DNA from: Chryseobacterium lathyri
Lineage (GTDB): Bacteria > Bacteroidota > Bacteroidia > Flavobacteriales > Weeksellaceae
Reading direction: 5' to 3'
DNA: 64,000 bases
Assembly (NCBI RefSeq): GCF_003290185.1
Contig: NZ_QNFY01000013.1
Span: forward strand, 62,001-126,000
The notes beneath the pieces were generated by a model, which saw only the letters and a program-made list of their open reading frames with translations, was not told where the DNA came from and searched no databases. Every line of letters starts with the position of its first letter. Positions within the stretch are counted from its first letter, which is position 1. Positions 18,723-25,920 of this stretch are shown here, in pieces. The position numbers were made by a program, and so were the translations under genes.

Positions 18723-19156
18723 TTTTGAAGATATTTTTTCTCGAATTCAAGTGTTAGATCTATAATTTCTCGACACAATTTCGCCAATTCCGAGGTCTGG
18801 TTTTCTAATTTATATAGATAGGCAGACGCTTTTTTCTCTGAAAAATTTCGGTACAAAATCTTCACTACCTGATTATAATTAACCCCTACTGACCTAAACT
18901 GGCTATACAAATTTGTTAATCGGGTATGATATTCTACTGCATTCATATCAATCTTTACTGTTCTGATGGCCTTGTCGAACATGCAAGCCGTGATAAAATG
19001 TGCCATAACCTTCATTCCTGATTTTTCAAATAACGACAAGAAACGATCATTCTCTTTATCGTTCAAACTTATCGTATATCGGTGTTTTGCCGGATCAATC
19101 TTGGGCTTGCGCCCAGACTTTTTTATTTGATCTTTTTTTTGATTATCCATTGTCAA
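18719..19156 (-). CDS. mobA: MobA-type mobilisation accessory protein
   Basis: A 145-aa basic protein with an N-terminal Lys-rich segment, a KHRYTISLNDKENDRFL stretch typical of ribbon-helix-helix mobilisation proteins, and the conserved VGVNYNQVVK motif seen in plasmid Mob accessory proteins. It probably binds oriT beside the gene and recruits the relaxase MobB, encoded in the next overlapping gene. An inverted repeat fit for oriT lies 60-110 bp upstream. Confidence 0.88.
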   Translation of the reverse strand: MTMDNQKKDQIKKSGRKPKIDPAKHRYTISLNDKENDRFLSLFEKSGMKVMAHFITACMFDKAIRTVKIDMNAVEYHTRLTNLYSQFRSVGVNYNQVVKILYRNFSEKKASAYLYKLENQTSELAKLCREIIDLTLEFEKKYLQK

Positions 19157-19214
19157 AAATTATTGTTTTAATGAAAACCTCGACTTCGGAGAGTGTTTTT
19201 AAAGCCCCGCTAGG

Positions 19215-19268
19215 GCAAGTTGTTTTGAGCTGCGGAATTTATTTCGAGCAGCTCAAAAGATAACTTGC
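19215..19268. repeat. Long imperfect inverted repeat, probable oriT element
   Basis: Left arm GCAAGTTGTTTTGAGCTGC (19215-19233) pairs with right arm GCAGCTCAAAAGATAACTTGC (19248-19268) with one 3-nt bulge, leaving a 14-nt loop. It lies 59 bp upstream of mobA. Relaxosome sites in mobilisable elements typically have such repeats near the nick. Confidence 0.5.
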
Positions 19269-19589
19269 TCCTTTCCGATGAAAGGATTCCGCCATCATTG
19301 GCGGATTGAATAAAAACAATTCATGGATTATAGACCTCTAATCCATTAAAAGTTAAAATTGCTTTACCCCTCCATACTAATTCAATACAAAGTAAAGGCA
19401 ACATTTTTAAAGGCCCACCATACAAGCCAGAGCCAAAAAGTGCCGCATTTCGCCAATCAATTCCAGGCAGCTAAAATGGATTTATAATTACTTGTTATTT
19501 GTGCAATCAAGCTAGATAAGCTGATTGTAACCTTGATATCAGGCTTGCAAATAATCATGGTAGCAATTCATCAGAGGGGCTATACGGAG

Positions 19590-19621
19590 AACAGGTTTTC
19601 AATCAGGCTAGAAAACCTGTT
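19590..19621. repeat. 11-bp perfect inverted repeat
   Basis: AACAGGTTTTC (19590-19600) pairs perfectly with GAAAACCTGTT (19611-19621) around a 10-nt loop, followed by TTTC. It could be a terminator for a leader transcript or a protein-binding hairpin in the transfer region. Confidence 0.45.
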
Positions 19622-19920
19622 TTCAAGAGGACATGCCAATAAAGATGCTGTCCGGTCTGAAAAATTTCCTGGAGTCAGTGAAGAAAGCAAAAATGCAAGA
19701 ACGCATGACAGTTATAATTAAGATCAGCATGATTGATAGAAAGTCTGCCAGAAAGAATGAAAATCTGCAAGTTTTCATACGTGAAGATTTCCTTTCAGGT
19801 TATAGGTCTATCATTCTTTCAGGACAGAAAAGAAGATATATAGAAAGCATTCCGTAGATCCAGCGTGCTTGCAGGATTTACAAAATACAATAACATAAAA
19901 ATTTTTAAAAATTAAAGAAA

Positions 19921-20700
19921 ATGGAACAGAAGAAAAACACATTATTTGTAGCCTTCTCCAGCCAAAAAGGAGGTGTAGGTAAAAGTACTTTCACAGCGAT
20001 CTTAGCCAGTACATTACATTATGGCCGTGGACTGAATGTAGCAGTTTTCGATTGCGATTATCCGCAACATAGTCTCGCTCAAATGAGACAGCGAGACCAG
20101 TCTGCAATTATGAAAAATGAAAGCTTTAAGAAATTGGCTTTCCAACAATTTAAGGCTATAAATAAGAAAGCTTATCCGATATTTCAGTGCAAGCCAGAGC
20201 TGGCCTTAAAAGAGGCTGAACAGTATTTACAATTGTCACAGTTACCTGTTGATATCATATTTTTTGATCTTCCAGGAACAGTGAACACTCCGGGTCTTTT
20301 AAGCACTCTTGCGGGAATGAACCACATTTTTTCTCCGATCACAGCGGACCGTGTTGTGCTTGAGAGTACACTATCTTTTACGGATGTCATGACCAACGTT
20401 CTGATAAAAAATGGTCAAACTTCCATTAAAACAATCAGACTTTTCTGGAATCAAGTAGATGGAAGGGAGAAATCGGTTCTGTACGATCATTACGATAGAA
20501 TCATTCATGAATTGGGACTGACACTAATGGAAACTAGAGTTCCTGACAGCAAACGTTTTCGAAAAGAAAGTGAATCAGAAGCAAAGACCGTTTTTAGGTC
20601 AACCTTGCTCCCACCGGATAGAAGACTTATAAAGTCTTGTAAAATGGATATGTTCATCGAGGAATTTTTAAAAACTATAAAAATGCAGGATAATGGATAA
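19921..20700 (+). CDS. traA: ParA-family ATPase, TraA of CTnDOT-type conjugation system
   Basis: A 259-aa protein with deviant Walker A KGGVGKS (residues 16-22), switch DCDYPQHS (about 44-51) and a Walker B-like stretch IIFFDLPGT (about 115-123), all ParA/MinD features. TraA of CTnDOT-type elements is ParA-like and begins the tra operon; its place here, with traB overlapping by 8 bp, agrees. It may position or segregate element DNA during transfer. The start is ATG at 19921 after an AAAGAAA ribosome region. Confidence 0.88.
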   Translation: MEQKKNTLFVAFSSQKGGVGKSTFTAILASTLHYGRGLNVAVFDCDYPQHSLAQMRQRDQSAIMKNESFKKLAFQQFKAINKKAYPIFQCKPELALKEAEQYLQLSQLPVDIIFFDLPGTVNTPGLLSTLAGMNHIFSPITADRVVLESTLSFTDVMTNVLIKNGQTSIKTIRLFWNQVDGREKSVLYDHYDRIIHELGLTLMETRVPDSKRFRKESESEAKTVFRSTLLPPDRRLIKSCKMDMFIEEFLKTIKMQDNG

Positions 20701-21091
20701 AAATGGAAAAAAGGCAAATATTCCAGAGGTTGATGAAGAATATCTGATGCAAGTTATGGCTGAAGGAACACGTGATCCAAACCTTCCACTTGCCAATGAC
20801 CCGCTCGTTGAAAATAAACCTGTGGTAAAAGAAAAGGCAAAAATCAAAAAGCAATCAGAAAAGACCTACGGAGAACTTTTTCTTAAGAATCATTCTATGA
20901 ACCGAAGAGGTGAAAAGAGTATCTACATAAGGCAGGAGTCTCATGAACGTCTATCCAGGATTGTACAGGTTATTGGTGAAGACAAAATACCGCTTTATGC
21001 CTATCTGGACAATATTTTAAATCATCATTTTGAGCTTTTTGAAAAGGCGATTACAGATGATTTCAATGATAAGTTTAAACCTATTTTCTAA
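20693..21091 (+). CDS. traB: DUF3408 conjugation protein TraB-like
   Basis: A 132-aa soluble protein. Residues about 75-125 match the DUF3408 pattern: EKSIYIRQESHERLSRIVQVIG, then LYAYLDNILNHHFE, a ribbon-helix-helix-like fold. Its start overlaps traA by 8 bp. DUF3408 proteins are fixed members of Bacteroidota tra operons and may bind DNA near oriT, but the exact role is not known. Confidence 0.8.
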   Translation: MDKNGKKANIPEVDEEYLMQVMAEGTRDPNLPLANDPLVENKPVVKEKAKIKKQSEKTYGELFLKNHSMNRRGEKSIYIRQESHERLSRIVQVIGEDKIPLYAYLDNILNHHFELFEKAITDDFNDKFKPIF

Positions 21092-21120
21092 TTAATTCCT
21101 TTTGAACGAATATTATCGCA

Positions 21121-21396
21121 ATGAAAAAACAAGAACAGAACCAATCGAAAAAAACACTTCATATAGATGAATATGAATCTTCTTTTTTGAAGCCGACCAG
21201 CACGGTAGCCCGATGTGGAAAATCAGTTTATATATGCTCCGACTTCCACAAGAAATTGACCAGAATCGTTTGTATTCTTGGAGACGGAGAAATTACGTTA
21301 ACCGATTATATTCATAATGTGTTAAAGGAACATTTTGAGAATTTCGGTGATGAAATAAACACGATGCATGCCATGAACCAGAAACCAATATTATAG
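21121..21396 (+). CDS. traC: Second DUF3408 conjugation protein TraC-like
   Basis: A 91-aa paralogue of the preceding gene, with KSVYICSDFHKKLTRIVCILG and LTDYIHNVLKEHFE at about residues 36-76. It keeps the DUF3408 core but lacks the longer N-terminal part. Two tandem DUF3408 genes between a parA-like gene and traD are usual in these elements. Confidence 0.75.
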   Translation: MKKQEQNQSKKTLHIDEYESSFLKPTSTVARCGKSVYICSDFHKKLTRIVCILGDGEITLTDYIHNVLKEHFENFGDEINTMHAMNQKPIL

Positions 21397-21398
21397 CA

Positions 21399-22013
21399 AT
21401 GGAAGTATTGATTTTAACATGCCTTTTAACAATAATTATTCTTTTGTTGAAAGATAAATTGGTCATAAATAAGATTAGAAGAAATCCGGTTGTCGCTTCC
21501 AGGAAAGATCCAAAAGACATCATGGGTAAATCTAGGTATGTCAATGGCCTTTCTGCGCCAACAGCATCCACAGAGAGCCAAATTAATGATGGAAACGATA
21601 AAGAGGATAATTTTGAAATGAACACCGAGGGAAAGGGTTTAGAACATCCAGTTCCAGAGAAAAATTCTGAGGAATATTCCGAAGAGGATATTGACTACGA
21701 GGAAGAAGAGGAAGAATTTAAAACGATAGTGGATCCAAATACGGTCAGAGGGTATGCCAAAGGGGTTTCCTTTCAGGAACTCAATGATGCCGGGCAGGTA
21801 TTACGGAACGATGATCCTGATCCTGTTTCAATTAAAAAGGCAGTCGCAGTAGTCCGTAAGATTGAAGGTACCGATCTTTTCTATCTATTGGAAAATGCTA
21901 TGGAAGGTTCTTCCCGCAAGATTGCAGATCTTTTGAATAAGAATTTGCCAGACGAGGTAGAACCTAAAACTTCTGAGAACGGTGATGATTTTGACATTGG
22001 GGATTTTATCTAA
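21399..22013 (+). CDS. traD: Conjugation protein TraD-like
   Basis: A 204-aa protein with one N-terminal TM segment (residues about 3-19), a long acidic low-complexity stretch (about 85-115, Glu/Asp-rich) and a conserved-looking C-terminal part (VRGYAKGVSFQELNDAG, about 123-139, to the end). It resembles the proteins annotated TraD in Bacteroidota conjugative elements, unrelated to the F-plasmid coupling protein of that name. It starts 2 bp after traC and ends inside a terminator hairpin. Confidence 0.7.
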   Translation: MEVLILTCLLTIIILLLKDKLVINKIRRNPVVASRKDPKDIMGKSRYVNGLSAPTASTESQINDGNDKEDNFEMNTEGKGLEHPVPEKNSEEYSEEDIDYEEEEEEFKTIVDPNTVRGYAKGVSFQELNDAGQVLRNDDPDPVSIKKAVAVVRKIEGTDLFYLLENAMEGSSRKIADLLNKNLPDEVEPKTSENGDDFDIGDFI

Positions 22014-22034
22014 GATCCCCAATGTCTTTTTTAG
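21993..22034 (+). terminator. Intrinsic terminator after traD
   Basis: GACATTGGGGAT (21993-22004) pairs perfectly over 12 bp with 22015-22026, followed by TTTTTT. The left arm lies in the last codons of traD. It should end the traA-D transcript. Confidence 0.85.
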
Positions 22035-22058
22035 TACTGTACAAAACTTTAAATAGTT

Positions 22059-22367
22059 ATGATTAAATCAAATAATGATCCCAATTATATATTTGAGGAA
22101 TATAAAGGATATATAATTGCCAGCCACAAAAATAATGTTGCCGAACGGCATGTGCATAATTTTATTCTAGTTTATAAAAAAGAGGAATTTCCAGACTATG
22201 GATTTTGTATTGGGCTGGACGATAGTAAATCTTCTGGGCGACGAATAATGGTACCTAACAATCTCGAAGATGCTAAATCGTACATCGATTGGCTAGTTGA
22301 ACAGCGCTTGAAAAGTGATGTAAAAAAAACTGAAATTCCAAAGCAAAGGAAAGGGCCAAAATTATAA
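22059..22367 (+). CDS. Hypothetical protein in conjugation block
   Basis: A 102-aa soluble protein, no recognised domain. It has aromatic-rich YIFEEYKGYIIASHKNN near the N-terminus and a Lys-rich tail. It lies behind a terminator and so must have its own promoter or read-through. Confidence 0.5.
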   Translation: MIKSNNDPNYIFEEYKGYIIASHKNNVAERHVHNFILVYKKEEFPDYGFCIGLDDSKSSGRRIMVPNNLEDAKSYIDWLVEQRLKSDVKKTEIPKQRKGPKL

Positions 22368-22574
22368 TTCCCTGAATTGGCGAACTAAGCTTCCCAAGTG
22401 AGATCTCTGAAAAATATCTGCTTTTGATATGCCATCACTTGATTTTAGATGCATCCAGAAGTGTGTTGAAACCTGAATATTGCCAGTAACTGCCAAATAG
22501 TTCCTAAGAATTCAACTTTATCCAATGTCATTAATTTTCGGATCATTTTTACCCATAAAATAAAAAAGAAAATT

Positions 22575-24113
22575 ATGGATAAAGAAAACAGAAAATTACC
22601 GGAGATTGAAATTGAGAAAACAATTTTTCAATTTGACATTGATAGGCTGGCGCTCATTGAAAAAGATAATCCTAGCAATTCGATCAGCTTTGCCTATATG
22701 AAAGATCATGGTACGCATTATTCCTTTAGTTATAGCCCATTATATAAAACTCACGATTTTATAATGAAAGGTCCAAGTATCGATGAAATGATCGATAAGA
22801 TTCTTGATCCTGCATTAAACCCTTCTGTAATGGTTACAGTTCCGCGGATTACCGAAATTGATCCTTTGGGTTTTAGCAATAAGTATAACTGTACTACCAA
22901 AGATATGGTTGAGAAAACTGACTTTGAATTAATGGTCAATCAGGAAGTATACAATAAAAGAATTGATGGGCATCCCGTCAAAGTGAACATATGCGGCAAT
23001 CAATATGTTGTTGATCCTGACAATGATATCTTATGGTCCATTGAAGGAAAACCTGATATTGAGCTTAAAGGTTTGCAAGATTATTATAGTGATAAAAATA
23101 GAGCATTTAATATATTATATGAACCCATAAGCGGGAGGGTTATTGATCTCAAAAAACAAAGTGTCATGGATACCGAAACGGTAAAGCTTGTAGAGATTCC
23201 AGACATACGTACCATTGACCCCATAGGGAAAAACCATGCTTCAAAATTGCCACTTAAATTTGGCCTCATATACCATGATTTAAAACTTGAATACGACCTT
23301 GCATATAGTCATGATCAAATTAGCCAAATTATACCGACTAACAGGAATGAGCAGGGACAATTGGAATTATTGATCGAGGGGACTACATTTATTGTTGATG
23401 TTAACACGTTTGAATTCCGAGATAAGTTCGATCCAAATAATGTAATTCCTTTAAAAGAAATGCAGGATTGCGGGGATGGATATCTGATTGAGTATAATGA
23501 TAAGGATATTCACTTACCTGAATTTGTTGTACTTGATCCTGCAGCAATGGCAAAAAAATACAACGTCTCCATTCAGGAAGTGGAAGCGCATGATGACTTT
23601 CATTTTATGGTGGATCAACAGGCTTTTCACTCCCGTATGCAGGGCAAACTTCCAACTATTGATATTGAAGGCCATACCTTTACTGTTGACATCAGGATGA
23701 ATATGCTTCGCTCAGCAAGTGATTTCCTTTCCAAAGGGATAAATTTTGATGATATTGACCATTATTATTCCGAAGAGAAAGATGCCTATCTCATTCCCTA
23801 CGATCCCAAAAAACATGAATTTCGTGAACTGGACTATGCTAATATTTCCAGCTTCCCCAAAGATCTGATTGCTATAGAATTTCCATTTCAAACAAAACTT
23901 GACCCGATTGGATGGAACCGTGAAGGTGGCTGGGATCTGAAAAGTGATTTAAAATGGGTTGGCGTACAGAGCCATTTTGAAGCAAAGAAAATTCCGTGGA
24001 AAAAAACGTTTATTGTTGATGTGATCAAAGAAAATAAGCAGAAACAACAACAAGGACAAAATAATCAAAAGACAAATAAGCCGTCAAATAATAGCAAAGG
24101 CCGAAAGATGTAA
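22575..24113 (+). CDS. Repeat-containing 512-aa protein of conjugative element
   Basis: A soluble 512-aa protein built from repeated units of about 100-110 residues. Units begin with Asp-Pro-x-Gly/Ala at about residues 96 (DPLGFSNKY), 215 (DPIGKNHAS) and 321 (DPAAMAKKY), with a partial unit at 443 (DPIGWN). Each continues with an aspartate/aromatic segment (DFELMVNQEVYNKR and DFHFMVDQQAFHSR in units 1 and 3) and a short beta-like motif ending VVDPD, IVDVN or TVDIR. The C-terminal 30 residues are Gln/Asn/Lys-rich. I recognise no domain; related long proteins occur in Bacteroidota conjugative elements next to tra genes. ATG at 22575; a strong terminator follows. Confidence 0.6.
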   Translation: MDKENRKLPEIEIEKTIFQFDIDRLALIEKDNPSNSISFAYMKDHGTHYSFSYSPLYKTHDFIMKGPSIDEMIDKILDPALNPSVMVTVPRITEIDPLGFSNKYNCTTKDMVEKTDFELMVNQEVYNKRIDGHPVKVNICGNQYVVDPDNDILWSIEGKPDIELKGLQDYYSDKNRAFNILYEPISGRVIDLKKQSVMDTETVKLVEIPDIRTIDPIGKNHASKLPLKFGLIYHDLKLEYDLAYSHDQISQIIPTNRNEQGQLELLIEGTTFIVDVNTFEFRDKFDPNNVIPLKEMQDCGDGYLIEYNDKDIHLPEFVVLDPAAMAKKYNVSIQEVEAHDDFHFMVDQQAFHSRMQGKLPTIDIEGHTFTVDIRMNMLRSASDFLSKGINFDDIDHYYSEEKDAYLIPYDPKKHEFRELDYANISSFPKDLIAIEFPFQTKLDPIGWNREGGWDLKSDLKWVGVQSHFEAKKIPWKKTFIVDVIKENKQKQQQGQNNQKTNKPSNNSKGRKM

Positions 24114-24143
24114 TTTGGTTTAATTCCATAACCTAATTCCGAG

Positions 24144-24180
24144 AAAAAAGGTGCTAAATCTTAGATTTAGCACCTTTTTT
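24144..24180. terminator. Strong intrinsic terminator
   Basis: A 17-bp perfect stem (24144-24160 with 24164-24180; core GGTGCTAAATC / GATTTAGCACC) with 3-nt loop and terminal T run. It isolates the tra/cargo genes to the left from the traE-Q operon. Confidence 0.92.
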
Positions 24181-24405
24181 TGAGGGGGATACAGGCAAAA
24201 ACCAATCAATTGTAAAACCTCTCCCAGACTTCCAAATGTTCAAAAATCTTAAATCTTTCATACATAAATCTAACCGCTTAAAGCCTCTGAACGCCAAATA
24301 ATTCCTCTGATTTCCAGATTAAAAGGGTGCTTTTAATTCTATCTCACATTTGCCATGTAAGCCTGCACGGAGCAGGAAAAGAATAACAAAAAATTCGTTT
24401 AAATC

Positions 24406-24711
24406 ATGGAAAAACAAAGAAAAAGAATTTTGCTGACAGCAGTATTAGTGCTATCAACAGTTGGTGCATTTGCACAGGGAAACGGACAGGGTGGTATTCA
24501 GGAGGCAACCCAGATGATCACTGGTTACTTTGATCCAGCGACCCAGCTTGTATATGCGATCGGCGCTGTGGTCGGGTTGATAGGGGGTGTCAAAGTTTAC
24601 AACAAGTTCAGCAGCGGTGATCCCGATACCAGTAAGACTGCGGCAAGCTGGTTTGGCGCCTGCATATTCCTGATTGTTGCGGCTACGATCTTACGATCAT
24701 TCTTCCTGTAG
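24406..24711 (+). CDS. traE: TraE, DUF4134 membrane protein
   Basis: A 101-aa protein with signal peptide (residues 1-23, AFA/QGN) and two TM segments (about 46-64 and 80-99), matching DUF4134/TraE of CTnDOT-type systems, the VirB2-like pilin candidate. It opens the second tra operon. The start follows a ribosome region (AAAATTCG) about 230 bp after the terminator. Confidence 0.92.
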   Translation: MEKQRKRILLTAVLVLSTVGAFAQGNGQGGIQEATQMITGYFDPATQLVYAIGAVVGLIGGVKVYNKFSSGDPDTSKTAASWFGACIFLIVAATILRSFFL

Positions 24712-24741
24712 TCTTCCTTTCAAACCTTTAAATCAGCAGAT

Positions 24742-25572
24742 ATGACTAGGAAAAATATAACTACTCCTCTTACTTACTATGGGGGTAAACAGAAACTTTC
24801 AAAGGTAATTATTCCACTTATTCCACCGCACAAAACATACGTTGAGCCTTTTGTAGGTGGCGGGGCTATATTTTGGTCAAAACCAATTACCGAGGTTGAA
24901 GTTATCAACGACTACAATAGAGAATTGATCAATTTCTACGAAATGGTGCAGAATCAGTTCGTAGAATTGGAAAAATTGATCAGAATAAGCCTTCACAGCA
25001 GATCATTACATAACGATGCGCTTGTCATTTATAACAACCCACATCTTTTTGATCGGCTGAAGCGCGCCTGGGCAGTATGGGTTCTCTGCAACCAATCCTT
25101 TAGTTCTATTATCGGGGACGCCTGGGGGTATGATAAAACAAGCTCCACAACCGCTAAGAAGATCAGCAATAAACGTAATTCATTTTCAGAAGAATATGCG
25201 ATAAGGTTACAGAATGTACAAATTGAAAACACGGATGCGCTACGCATAATCAATTCTCGTGATCATATTTCTGCCTTTCATTACTGCGACCCACCATATT
25301 ATAATTCTGATTGTGGGCATTACGATGGCTATTCGAGAGAAGATTATGCCTCCCTCCTTCGCTGTCTATCCGAGATAAAGGGAAAATTTCTGCTAAGCAG
25401 TTATCCAAGCCCTGAGTTGAAGCAATATATAAAAAATCATGATTGGTTCAGCATACAGATGCAGGCAAATGTAATGGTTGATAATGCGCATGGAAAACCC
25501 CATAAAAAGAAGATTGAGGTCTTGACTGCGAATTATGACCTGAATGCTATTCAAGGAACTATAAACTTTTAA
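24742..25572 (+). CDS. dam: D12-class DNA adenine methyltransferase
   Basis: A 276-aa N6-adenine methylase of the Dam/D12 class. It has TYYGGKQKL (about residues 11-19), the AdoMet loop VEPFVGGGAIF (33-43), the NDYN motif (about 53-56) and the catalytic DPPY (183-186). It probably methylates a short adenine-containing site, either to mask the element from host restriction or to mark it. It is inserted between traE and traF, 30 bp and 9 bp from them on the same strand, and so is expressed with the mating operon; it is not a core member of CTnDOT-type operons. Confidence 0.9.
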   Translation: MTRKNITTPLTYYGGKQKLSKVIIPLIPPHKTYVEPFVGGGAIFWSKPITEVEVINDYNRELINFYEMVQNQFVELEKLIRISLHSRSLHNDALVIYNNPHLFDRLKRAWAVWVLCNQSFSSIIGDAWGYDKTSSTTAKKISNKRNSFSEEYAIRLQNVQIENTDALRIINSRDHISAFHYCDPPYYNSDCGHYDGYSREDYASLLRCLSEIKGKFLLSSYPSPELKQYIKNHDWFSIQMQANVMVDNAHGKPHKKKIEVLTANYDLNAIQGTINF

Positions 25573-25581
25573 ACCAGACCA

Positions 25582-25920
25582 ATGAAAGTATTTAATATCA
25601 ATAAAGGTGTGGGCCGTTCGGTTGAGTTTAAAGGACTTAAGGCCCAATATCTGTTCATTTTTGCTGCTGGTCTTCTGGGCGTATTGATCCTTGTAATGAT
25701 CATGTATATGATCGGAATTAACCCCTATGTATGCCTAATTCTTGGAGGTTCTGGATCATCGGTTCTCATCTGGCAGACTTTCTCCCTTAATGGGAAGTAT
25801 GGTGAACATGGCCTTATGAAAATAGCTTCAAAAAAGCGACATCCAAGGTTCATCGTCAGTCAGAAGCGAATTTATCGCTTACTAAAATCCAGGTTAAACT
25901 TCAAATCCAAAATATCATGA
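25582..25920 (+). CDS. traF: TraF, DUF4133 membrane protein
   Basis: A 112-aa protein with two adjacent TM segments (about residues 23-44 and 49-67) and a basic C-terminus, matching DUF4133/TraF, the VirB3-like partner of the TraG ATPase. It starts 9 bp after the methylase and overlaps traG by 4 bp. Confidence 0.9.
   Translation: MKVFNINKGVGRSVEFKGLKAQYLFIFAAGLLGVLILVMIMYMIGINPYVCLILGGSGSSVLIWQTFSLNGKYGEHGLMKIASKKRHPRFIVSQKRIYRLLKSRLNFKSKIS

Larger units (their letters stand above)
19157..19920. other. oriT-like intergenic region
   Basis: This 764-bp gene-free stretch separates the leftward mob genes from the rightward tra genes, the usual place for oriT. It holds two notable inverted repeats (listed separately). 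Short frames at 19533-19857 lack any conserved-looking sequence and are not called. The nick site cannot be fixed from sequence. Confidence 0.5.

Noticed and set aside
19533..19857. Two short overlapping frames in the mob-tra intergenic region.
   Set aside because: They overlap the 11-bp hairpin and have no ribosome site; the region is better explained as oriT.
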